NCBI RefSeq assembly: GCF_964355755.1
Contig: NC_092672.1
Coordinates: forward strand, 36,390,501-36,454,500
Direction of reading: 5' to 3'
DNA: 64,000 bases
Origin: Antedon mediterranea
Lineage: Eukaryota > Echinodermata > Crinoidea > Comatulida > Antedonidae
Shown here piece after piece: positions 49,201 through 58,300 of this stretch. Below the pieces are notes generated by a model, which worked only from the letters and a program-made list of their open reading frames with translations, did not search any database and was not told the origin of the DNA. The translations under genes and the position numbers were made by a program. The first letter of the stretch is position 1. Every line of letters starts with the position of its first letter.

Positions 49201-52200
49201 AAAATTACCAATTACAAGGATCTACAATGTGATGTCTTATTCTACTGCAGCTACTTCAGTAATTCTGCATATTGTGGAAAGTACTGAGTATGTGTACTTT
49301 CCAAGTGGGGGGTGGGGCGGGGAGAAGGTTTAATGCATGCGGATATCGCATGTAGTGAATACTATTACTTAAGATGAATCTAAAATATTTATTGACTTCA
49401 AGTCCAGTCCAGTTAAGAAATACAAAAATATTTTAACTATTTGTAAGAGATTTTTTATTTTGGGAGAGTTAACTGTGATAGCTTGTCCTGTTTTTCTTTC
49501 TGTGTTGAATGCACAGTGTTTATAATATCATTGGTTGTCGTCACACAATCCCGTAGTTATACAGTATTCCTATAGTAATCCAAGTCTTGTGTGTGTGACC
49601 CATTTATACTGTATAGTATATGTTGATAAAATGCATGCCATAAAAATAACAATAAAAACAACAAAACAAGAGAAAATTTAATTTGTCTCCGAGTATTTTG
49701 TTTATTTATGTCAAAAATCTATATACAATAACTCAGCTTTGATCACGATTTCTTAGATTAAGTTTTTTTTCTTGCTATGGATATATTATGTGATCTTGGT
49801 ATTCCGAAATAAAAAGATGAATGAATGAATGAATTGGAAAAATTGAAAATATAAAATCAATCAATTTACTGTGTAAGTATGAATTTTCATGCCCATAGCC
49901 ACACAGCTACTGTCACACAGAGCCACTGGCATAACTCATCAAGAGGCCCCTTGATTATCAGCATATGCTGTTTAGGGTCACCCTCTATAAAAAAGGTTTA
50001 AAAAAAATAAAATGTACACTGCAGTGTTCATTATGCGCTAAGCTAGGTTATGCCTGTTTACCATCACTTCTGCAAATCCTCTAAATTCACACATTTATTT
50101 TTCCTGTTCAAAAGTAGGAGACAATATTCTATGTTAACCACTGTTGCATGAAATAAACTTTCTCGCAACGATTTATTAAAAATAAATTGACATAAAATAG
50201 CAATACAATAAAATGATAACCAATAGACATAAATCAATGCATACAACATCTAAAGTTACAAGCATGAAAGGGAGGATAATGAAACATAAAATGTATATAA
50301 TAGTTGTGTTTATGTCGGAGACTCCTTAATTAATTGCTCCAGTGGTTTCCGTGGATGGTTTTAAAGGTTTCTTCGAGTTTTTTGATTAGTAGACTGGGAA
50401 TAAAAGAATCCCTAGATTCTGATCATAACGAGAGGAGCCAACGATGCGTCAGGATAGTAATTGACAATGATATTTATAAGAAATATCAGGTATTATATAA
50501 CAAATAAATAAATTCCTGTCATTTGATTGGACGATTGTGGGTCACATTGCGTGCAATAGTACATATTAGTAATGTGGCGATGATATTTATAAAAAATATC
50601 AGGTATTACTCAGCGAGGGTGAAAAGGCTGGGTATTGAAAATCAACTTTTATTGATGTCTGCATCCAAGCCAAATACAGAATATCGTGACGCTCAATTGT
50701 GGAATATTATTCTAATACTCTCTTCACCCAGGTGTACAAATGGGTACCTGGTAAGGTCAAGACATAACTTTGCGCTGATTACTAGCTGCATTATGGGAGT
50801 GTGTTTCCATACGTGTTTGATGCATAAATGATATGTACAGTGCTTAGAGGTTTCACATCATTAAGCCGCTTTATATAGATATTATTATTATTATTAATAT
50901 TTAAAACACAATTCAATATCAATTTTATAACCAATTATGTGTCAATCTGTTGTGTGTACAGTATACTCAGGACACTTTTGGCACAACCTCAAAACTTTAA
51001 ATGTTTGTTCATTTTAAAGCACGGTACACAGACCTGGAGAAGAACCATACAACCCTTATTTCTACTGTAGAGGAGAAGAAGCAACTGGTGACCCAGCTTG
51101 AACGTGACCTTGCCAGCGTTAATTCTCTCTCAAGTTTATATCGAGGAGAAGGAGAGGTAAACATGTTGTACAGAAACTTATTAAAGATATAGAACCACTG
51201 CAGTCATTTGATTTACATATCTTAACCTCTGTCTACACTCAAATCAAACTTTATGTGACAACAAAATGTGATGTTCCCAAATGGTAGTGATATGACATCA
51301 TCATGTCCATGGGCACATCAATTTTTTTTTTTTTTTTGACAAAGTTTGATAGTGTAGACAGAGCTTTACAAACACTATGAACTATATGAGCCTGTAAATA
51401 CAAACCTCTGTTGATCTTCCTACAAAAAATAGCAATAGCATTTTGTTTTCCTGAATTTCAATATCTCATATTAATATAAATCCCTATTATTTCAAGGGTC
51501 AAGCCCAACCAAACTCTGAAGCTGAAATCATGGCTGAGGTGGTTAAGAGTTCTGCAGCAGGTTTGTACATTTACTTCAGTAATTACACAAAATGGACACA
51601 GACACATTGTGGTTGAAATGCTCATTTATCAAAGTCACATGACACTCCCTAAAACAGCTTTCTTTATTTTATAGACCTACAGTACATCAGTTCCTAATTT
51701 CAACTTTTACATATACTTTGTTATAAACCATTCAGGTCCATTCTATAGTCACCATACAAATAGATTCCTACATCAGTACTTCTATGATGGCAAGTTAGTG
51801 ACAAGAACGCTAGTTGATCATACCCAGTACCGTTTTGATTTTAAGATCATTCAGGAAAATACTTCATATCATAAATTAATTTTTAAATATATTTTTACAA
51901 ACAGTGTTGCCGATTACTCAAACTGTTCAAGAGCCAGTTGGAGCAGTGGACTCTCTCTTACCTATCGTGTCTAGTCAGAGGGAGCGATTCAGAATCAGAA
52001 ACCAGGAATTAGAGGGGGTAAGTTACAGTTGTGATGGAACATAAGTACCGTATCTACTAATTTGTCCAAAATGAATGGGTATTTTTTTTCAAACAAACTG
52101 AAAATAAAAGTGAATGTGTGAATGTTTTATTTCAGGAAAACCAACAGCAGCAGAAACAGGTTTTTATGCTACAAAATGAAGTTGACACACTGCGATCTGA

Positions 52201-53307
52201 CAACGTCAAGTTGTATGAGAAGATCAAGTTCCTTCAGAGCTATCCAACATCAAAGGTATGTAGGTCTACATCATACCAAGTCAAATGGTAGACCAGTCAA
52301 ATGGGCTTTTAATATTTATTTAAATTCTGCTCTGCTTTGCATCGAGCAGTTTTGCCTACATGCCCTGGTTCAAGCTAACAACCTATTATATATACTGCTA
52401 TATTTTCTGTTTACTGTGTGAATATCTACAGATTTACAGCTTGTCCACAGTATGAACATGAAAAAGACTATTTCGTGCTTGCCTCCTATGCTCAAATATT
52501 TTTATTGTTGCAGCCATCAGCTAAGTTTGATGAGACTGAGAGTCGGTATTCAAGACAGTATGAGGAAAGGTTAGACCCATTTACCGCATTCGGAAAGAAA
52601 GAACGACAACGGAAATATATGAACCTGACGCCATACGACAAGGCAACACTCGGAATGGTGAGTGTTGTTTAATTAATAGCAATAACATGTATCTTTAGCT
52701 CATATGTTTGAGCATAATTCTCATTTTTACTATTAAAACTCTTTTTTTTTGCTTACTTTCCAGGGGAAGTTCATCTTATCCAACAAAGTAGCACGCACCA
52801 TTGCCTTTTTCTACACTGTACTGCTTCATTGTCTTGTGTTCCTTGTGTTGTACTACCTTGCCTATACTTCAGCTTGTAAGAGGGACATGGCATCAGAATG
52901 TGTCCACAAGTAAGTCTTTCTTCTTAGTTCAGTGCACTTTAGTGAAGCACCTAAAAAAAGCAGTAAAAACCTTTCCATTCTAAATACATCCATTAAAACA
53001 ATGTGAAGCTCTGTCCACATAATCAAACTTTATGTGACAAAAAATGTGATGTGCCCATATATGGACATGATGATGTCATATCACTACCATATTTAAGCAT
53101 ATCACTACTAAATATGGACATATCACACTTTTTTGTCACATAAAGTTTGATAGTGTAGTGCTTTAGAATATGTAGTATTAAAAGTATATAAGTTTTTCCA
53201 AATTTAATAAAAATAACTAACACTAGTCTCTTTTATCCAGGTTTGCTGATCACATGAACCACTTCCACCCGGATAATGTTGATCTAGGTCACGGTCATCA
53301 TCAGTGA
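25035..53307 (+). CDS. CUX1: CASP Golgi membrane golgin, alternative product of the CUX locus (eighteen exons)
   Basis: CASP is a tail-anchored Golgi golgin that tethers vesicles in retrograde transport. It uses the eleven shared 5' exons of the CUX locus (25035-42251), skips the four CUT/homeobox exons, and continues with 51020-51156, 51497-51560, 51905-52017, 52136-52255, 52514-52657, 52764-52909 and 53241-53307. Exon 11 ends in phase 1, which suits both 42825 and 51020. The product is 683 residues; human CASP has 678. The CASP-specific part contains [40 protein letters not shown] and [18 protein letters not shown], then one membrane helix at about 626-647 ([20 protein letters not shown]) with the conserved Tyr and His, and a short His-rich lumenal tail. 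Alternative splicing is inferred from phase and from the vertebrate locus, not shown directly. Confidence 0.93.
27331..27425. repeat. Inverted repeat, 25-bp arms
   Basis: TGTTTGAAAATGACATTACT at 27331 is the inverted partner of AGTAATGTCATTTTCGAACA ending at 27425. A third half copy (TTCGAAAATGACATTACTGT) lies at about 27500. The loop contains repeated GTACTGTACTG words. It can form a strong RNA hairpin. Confidence 0.75.
29630..30030. repeat. Direct duplication of about 205 bp
   Basis: The block TAAACTTTATAAATATTACA followed by TTTGGATTACA, TATGAAAAAAT and then ATACGACCGGACAC occurs at about 29635-29815 and again at about 29845-30010, in the same order and spacing. The copies differ by small indels. 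Confidence 0.75.
30355..30570. repeat. Two-copy direct repeat, spacing about 140 bp
   Basis: CTGATTAGTTTAATTTGGGT followed by GTACATCCTAG and AACATTCAGA occurs at about 30373-30432 and again at about 30513-30574. A simple tandem duplication in CUX/CASP intron 1. Confidence 0.7.
31778..31970. mobile_element. About 190-bp MITE with 19-bp terminal inverted repeats
   Basis: It begins AAGGCCAATTTACACAGAC and ends with the exact reverse complement GTCTGTGTAAATTGGCCTT. The flanking bases are AATA on both sides, a possible 4-bp target-site duplication. The interior has no coding capacity. The family is not named. Confidence 0.8.
34999..35021. repeat. (TG)n microsatellite
   Basis: About ten TG units in intron 2 of the CUX/CASP locus. 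Confidence 0.9.
36664..37058. mobile_element. Hairpin MITE copy 9 interrupted by a shared segment
   Basis: A MITE left part (from CTTAAGCTCTGTCTACACTA, 36664-36815) is followed by the non-MITE segment shared with 23518-23651 in inverted orientation (36815-36950), then by MITE core and right end to 37058. The junction GTTTGTAGATAATATACGTA is the same as in the other copy. Confidence 0.75.
37766..37933. mobile_element. Hairpin MITE family copy 10
   Basis: Complete copy from TAAAGCTCTGTCGACACTAT to GATAGTGTAGACAGAGCTTA, in CUX/CASP intron 7. Confidence 0.85.
38120..38255 (+). mobile_element. tRNA-derived SINE copy
   Basis: GTGGAGCTGTAGCTTGGTGG begins a tRNA-like head with an A box and a B box near AGGGTTCAATCATGACC. 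It resembles 39716-39815 and the inverted copy at 7745. Located in CUX/CASP intron 7. Confidence 0.75.
39716..39815 (+). mobile_element. tRNA-derived SINE copy
   Basis: AGTGGAGCTGTAGTTTGGTG head, with TGCTTGCCTTCCAATCC and the B-box GGGTTCAATCC. It begins just after the donor of CUX/CASP exon 9 and abuts a hairpin MITE. Confidence 0.75.
39827..39971. mobile_element. Hairpin MITE family copy 11
   Basis: Complete copy, reverse-type core (GTGCCCAAATATAGTTGTGA), directly after the SINE at 39716. Confidence 0.8.
40675..40888. mobile_element. About 214-bp fold-back element with long terminal inverted repeats
   Basis: Left arm CATAATATAAAAAAACGC then AAGAACGACGTTTCGACTCC; right arm the inverted GGAGTCGAAACGTCGTTCTT then a near copy of the rest. 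Arms are about 46 bases. TA bases flank both sides. No coding capacity. Located in CUX/CASP intron 9. Confidence 0.8.
41505..41870 (-). mobile_element. Non-LTR retrotransposon remnant (3' end of reverse transcriptase ORF)
   Basis: A minus-strand frame contains [20 protein letters not shown], then [10 protein letters not shown], then [15 protein letters not shown] and [11 protein letters not shown]. This is the typical C-terminal part of LINE polyproteins that follows the reverse transcriptase (RLxxLxLPSLxxRRxRGD...HG...RGHxxKL). The frame is open to a stop at 41505. Upstream catalytic parts are absent, so it is a 5'-truncated, dead copy in CUX/CASP intron 10. Confidence 0.8.
43475..43573. mobile_element. 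Hairpin MITE family copy 12, left end truncated
   Basis: Starts inside the core (GTGCCCATATATGAACATAA) and ends with GATAGTGTAGACAGAGCTTT. In the intron just after the first CUT-domain exon. Confidence 0.75.
46776..46781 (+). promoter_or_regulatory. Candidate polyadenylation signal for the Cux isoform
   Basis: AATAAA about 490 bases after the Cux stop codon. Use of a site in this region would decide between Cux and CASP transcripts. Other hexamers may serve instead. Confidence 0.3.
48050..48189. mobile_element. Hairpin MITE family copy 13
   Basis: Left end and core are intact (TAAAGCTCTGTCTACACTAT), while the right arm is shortened to GTGGACAGAGCTTAA. Located between the Cux stop and the first CASP exon. 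Confidence 0.8.
50700..50895 (+). mobile_element. SINE-like repeat ending in an ATT microsatellite
   Basis: Second copy of the repeat at 8925-9130, sharing TGCGCTGATTACTAGCTGCA and TTCCATACGTGTTTGAT. It ends in GCCGCTTTATATAGAT and (ATT)n. Located upstream of the first CASP-specific exon. Confidence 0.65.
51222..51367. mobile_element. Hairpin MITE family copy 14
   Basis: Copy with a shortened core and a poly-T run, in the intron after the first CASP-specific exon. Confidence 0.8.
53005..53167. mobile_element. Hairpin MITE family copy 15
   Basis: Copy occupying much of the 331-base last CASP intron; its right edge is about 75 bases before the last-exon acceptor. Confidence 0.8.
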
Positions 53308-53600
53308 CATCATCATCTGGTATTAGGGAGCCTTCAATTTGCTATGACCTACGACCTACAAACTAGTTAGTGTGAGACACTAGGATGATGTGCATACTCC
53401 ATTGAAAACCCATATTATCTGCCTGTCATATCCGTTCCTAACTGACTCTGGGGGCATCATTTGTACAAAACCAGTATACAAAGAAGTATTTTTCCATATC
53501 TATCCACATAAATTATTAGTTTACATTGTTTCTTAGTTGAGAAAAGCTGCTTTAAATTCAGTTTTGAGATGCCTATTCCCAAAACAATGTTAAGATTGTA

Positions 53601-53762
53601 ATGCTATGTCTACACTATCAAACTAGTTTGATAAACAGTGTGATGTGCCTAAATATGGTAGTGATATGCCCAATTATTGTAGTGATATGACATCACCATG
53701 TCCATATATGGGTACATCACTTTTTTTTGTCACACAAAGTTTGATAATGTAGACAGATCTGT
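53601..53762. mobile_element. Hairpin MITE family copy 16
   Basis: Complete copy, reverse-type core, 300 bases after the CASP stop codon. Confidence 0.8.
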
Positions 53763-53913
53763 ATTTGTTAATGATTTTCTGGGACTGTATGCTAATGTAA
53801 TATAATTGTATAATACAACTAATTAAAATGTGATTAACACATTCCTATTCTTTCAATATACTAGTACTTGTGGAAATTGTGTGAAATCAATAAGCTATTT
53901 TTCTCATTCAGTA

Positions 53914-54075
53914 TTAAGCTCTGTCTACACTATCAAACTTTATGTGACAACAAATGTGATGTGCCCATATACGGACATGATGATGTCATACAGTATCACT
54001 ACCATATTTTGGGTATATCACTACCATATTTGGGCAAATCACACTTTTTGGTTAAACTAGTTTGATAGTGTAGAA
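53914..54075. mobile_element. Hairpin MITE family copy 17
   Basis: Complete left end (TTAAGCTCTGTCTACACTAT), forward-type core, opposite in orientation to copy 16; the right terminus is eroded after GATAGTGTAGA. Confidence 0.8.
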
Positions 54076-54353
54076 TACAGAAAACTATTAAAATAATTAA
54101 TTAAGTTACATAACTAAGTTCTTTAAATTTAGCAATTGCTATATTATATTAACCTGGTTTCATTGCAAGAAATTTATTAAATTTCAAATTTTAATTTAGG
54201 GATAATAATCCTTCTACTTAACTTTCATTCATATGAAACAGTTTTTTTTATTTACTTTTTTAGATTTTTTTTAGATTAAGGGTTTAATTTTGATAGATGT
54301 GTGTTTATCTACAATATATATCATTGGTAAATGTATATTTGATGTTTTTTTAT

Positions 54354-54470
54354 TGAAGCTCTGTCTACACTGTCAAACTTTATGTGATGTGCCCATATAT
54401 GAACATGATGATGTCACTACCATATTTGGGGATGTCACACTTTCTTTGTCAAACTAGTTTGATAGACCGG
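54354..54470. mobile_element. Hairpin MITE family copy 18, shortened
   Basis: Left end GAAGCTCTGTCTACACTGTC, abbreviated core, and a right arm that stops after AACTAGTTTGATAGA. Confidence 0.75.
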
Positions 54471-55134
54471 TCTTTATATTAAGCTGAAGAGACTATAATT
54501 AGGCCATCCACAGTGAAAGGCCTAGCATAATCAGGACACATTTTTATAGATAGTTCCCATTATCACTTATCTAGTCAGCTTTTACATCAAATATTAAGTA
54601 TCTTGATAATCTTTTGGTAGTGTTGCCGTTTTCTTTTTCTCACCCACCTTTTTGAGATATTGTTATTGTCAAATGTGCTATTGCTGTAAACATTGTAAAA
54701 AGCATGTACTGTACTGACAAAACAAAGAATTTCTTCAAATATTTATTCGTCTTTACAAATATATAAATACATACAGTAATATATACAGTTCAAGGTGTAC
54801 TTTGTTCTCTCTTTGTGAACAGTTGAATCAAACACATTAAAATAATTTGAAAAGTTTGAAACGACACAAATAATACTACTGCTTTGAAATCTCTTGCAAT
54901 GCAAGAAATCCATTACAACTAGTACTAGTACTTTAAAACACACACAAAACTTTGTCTATAAATACCAAGGATATAATTTTTTAGGGAAGTGGATGAGGAC
55001 CCAAAGTCTCTCATGCCCATGCATCTAAGGTTTTTTTCAAGGGCTTACACCCAGCCTAATTTCAGCATAGCACCCACCCTTAACTCTTGTAATTACACAA
55101 GCATATCCTGGCCCATTTAAGTGCTTCTATCACT

Positions 55135-55140
55135 TTTATT
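55135..55140 (-). promoter_or_regulatory. Candidate polyadenylation signal of TMEM17
   Basis: AATAAA on the minus strand, about 190 bases past the TMEM17 stop codon. Confidence 0.35.
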
Positions 55141-55331
55141 GAACAAAAAATGTTTTAATTTGAATCAATTTCCGACTTCCTAGAACAGAAACATTTCCAA
55201 TTCTTTAATTGATCTTCTTGGAGGCTAGGCAGATCTTCATCGTCCACATTCCACAATTGGCTTAAATGCTACAGCCGCAACCGATCAAATTGGTTACAAA
55301 TTCTTCTGCGTCTTTACCAAAATCAGCTTCC

Positions 55332-58300
55332 TCACATCATTGGGTCTTCTTCCAAATGATGGTAACCATTTTGCATCTCCACAACATCATCAAACTGCTG
55401 GAGATGGAACTTCATCACCTGATGGTTTGACATCACTTTCAAAGCATGGTAACCGATTAAAACCTCCGAAAACAAGAATAAGAGAAGCACGATGTGGATG
55501 GCACGTTCTATTGGAAACGGCATGGCGCCACCAGCAAGCAACAGGGCACAGAGTGGTAGCTGAAGGACTAGAGTCAAAAGCCAGAAACCAGCCAGCTCAG
55601 GCACCTTAAGATAAATTGAAATAAACACAATTATAATAAATGTGTACAATTAGGACTCTCTAGGGATCATGTTAAAAATAATTTTTCATTCATTTCTGCA
55701 TTAACTACATTTTGGTTACTTTTTAACCTGTTTTGTTTTTATGTTTTGTTTTTAAATATTTAGGCAAATTGCCAAGGATAACCATAAGTTCATTATCCTT
55801 CTTAAAAGTGGCAATCTCGTTCATAAGACAAGCATACACACACACAAGATGCTCTACATAAACAAAGTCTTATTACAAGTCTTTGGGAATGGACTTGTAA
55901 TTTGCTATTGTTATAAATTATAACATATTATGACAGGACTTGAACCCAGGACCCTTAGATTGGTAGCCAAACATCATATCCACCAAGCCACAACTCCAAT
56001 TTTAATTCAATTATTTGGTAAGCTTTTTTATTGGGTAATCATACACAACTGTTATTGCAGTGAGAGCCTACATTAGGCTGCTTATGTGATAATTAAGTAC
56101 ATACCCTTTCTTGTAAGTTGCCTAGGTAGCCAAGGTAAAGTCTCATGATCTCCGTGCCAGACATAATAATATACACAGTGATATGGATAAACTGGTAGAT
56201 CTCCTGCAAGTGCAGAAACTATGGAGAGGAGAAAAAAATGTAACTTTTAATTTTTTTCTCACTAAGAATATTATGTACATCCAAAGAAAGACATAACACA
56301 CATTTAGTAAAGAATGGGACACCTTTAAAACGGTCCAGTCCTGATTGCACAAAATGAGACTAGTTATGATAAGTAGCTGTGTGTTTAAAGAATTACAGGA
56401 AATTTGTATCACAATTAGTCATTTATCTGATCTTTTATTGCCCGAAAATGATGATACAGTATATGTGCTGCTAAAAGGGTTGGGCGCTTTGAAGTAACCC
56501 TCATAATTCGACACTTCCCGTAAGCTGACTTTTTTTTCCAGACCCACCCGAGAGAGGTTCAACTGTACATATTTTTACCTTGAGTTCCAGCATGACAATA
56601 CAACTTATTATCCAGAAGGGAAAATAGAAAACATTGAAGTATAACAACATCTGTAGAGGCAGACTGGTTACTAACTCATTACCTGTAAATTATATCAATC
56701 AATGAAATTAATCAAAATATTATAAATTGTTGTATTAGATTGGGAATTTACCGTTGAAAACTAAGTATAGTTTTACCTTTGAGTACTTAATAAATGAAAA
56801 AGCTTGTGTTTTTTTATATTTATTCAACTTCTCACAAAAAAAATACACATACAAAGAAATAAACAAAATTAGTAGGTGGTAAACACCTCTAAAACAGTCC
56901 GGTCCGAATTGCACAATGAAAAAGTATATATAAAAATTATAATAAATATTTATATAGAATAGGCCTAGGGCCTCATATCATATTATAGCCTAGTAAGTAG
57001 GGCTATTGGCTTTGCATAATTTAGTTCATATCAAAGTTATTCACTTCTGTAACAAAATTCACATTATAGAAAGAGAAAAGAAATGTTTAATTATAACTAA
57101 AAAACCACATTGTCTGACAGACAATTGAAGTATTTTTTGCTTTTAATTACATTTTTTTCAGCTAAAATAACTGTTATGTGACAATAAAATGACACATTCA
57201 AAAACAAATTTGAAATAAAAAATATTTTTCAGAGGGACAATCAATAAAGAGAGCAGCGTTTTTTGTAAGAAATATTTCTTGTTTAGTTATGTTATGCGCG
57301 ATTTGAACGATTTGCGCAATTTAAAATTGCGCAAAGAATTCCCTGCGCAATTTGAATTGAAACATCTGTTTCAAATTGTGCAAGCAACGTATTAAATTGC
57401 GCAAGTAATCTGCAAATTGCGCAAGGTTTTTTTCGACAGATTGTGAAATCATGCACACCCATATTTTTATAGTAATTTCTAAGAATGATTCATGCATACC
57501 GTCGAAGACCCGACAAAGGACGACAAAGGTGGAGTTCCCGGCGGGCACGTGCACGGCGGGCGGCTAATACTACTCTAGCCTCCTACTACTGGCTATGTTT
57601 TGATAGCAAGTCTAACCGTTGGTGGCGGTAGACTATGTTGTGTATTCAAAGATTATATAGCGCCGCTACGCGGCGCAAGATAGGTAACTGTTGCCAAGCT
57701 CCTATCTTATAACACTACGCGCCCAGTAAATCCATGGACGCCATTCGGGCGGACAGGTTATTAATTGTGATTTAAATGTAAATGGTTTAAATTTGGCGGT
57801 CCGCCTCGAAGTATCTGTGGTTAACCATCTTTATGATTGATTCATGGAAAAGGGAAGAAATTATGTAAACAAAGTAAAATAAAAGTTTCTTTGGGATCTG
57901 GACACTTTCCGATTAATTCTGTGTGTTTACATTGATATGTTTGGTTAGACAACTTCGTTCTTTAACCGAAACATCGTGGATATTGCCTTGACAACGACTT
58001 TATTCCGGTTCAAACTTGTCCGCCGGAATGGCGTCCATGGATTACAAAGGTCTCACCCAGTTACCTATCTTGCACCGCGTAGCGGCGCTATACAATCTTT
58101 GGTGTATTTACTACTAGACTACATTAATTTTTGTTATTTTTACATTTATTTTGATTTATTTTAAGTTACAATGAGAGTGATAATATTATTTAATTGTGTA
58201 TGCCATTTATGTTGTGTATTATACACATGTTATCTTCGCATTTATTATGTTTCATTTTGAGTTATTAGTTTCGAATAAATTATTATTGTTAACCGATCGT

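Larger units (their letters stand above)
46287..51019 (+). other. Cux 3' UTR and CASP-specific long intron
   Basis: Directly after the homeodomain-exon stop comes an AT-rich stretch that serves as 3' UTR for the Cux form and as intron for the CASP form. A MITE copy lies at 48050, a SINE-like repeat at 50700 and short TGGTCAT-based repeats at 47670-47755. A 50-base segment near 50512-50560 (GATTGGACGATTGTGGGTCA) also occurs at 34858-34900. No further coding exon seen. Confidence 0.6.
53308..55331. other. CASP 3' UTR and convergent CASP-TMEM17 region
   Basis: Two genes converge here. Three hairpin MITEs (53601, 53914, 54354) lie within the first 1.2 kb after the CASP stop and are probably transcribed as part of its 3' UTR. 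The rest is AT-rich, and the end near 54960-55330 belongs to the TMEM17 3' UTR. No other gene seen. Confidence 0.55.

Noticed and set aside
55340-55609. 89-codon plus-strand frame opposite TMEM17 exon 4
   Set aside because: It is the antisense shadow of a conserved TMEM17 exon.
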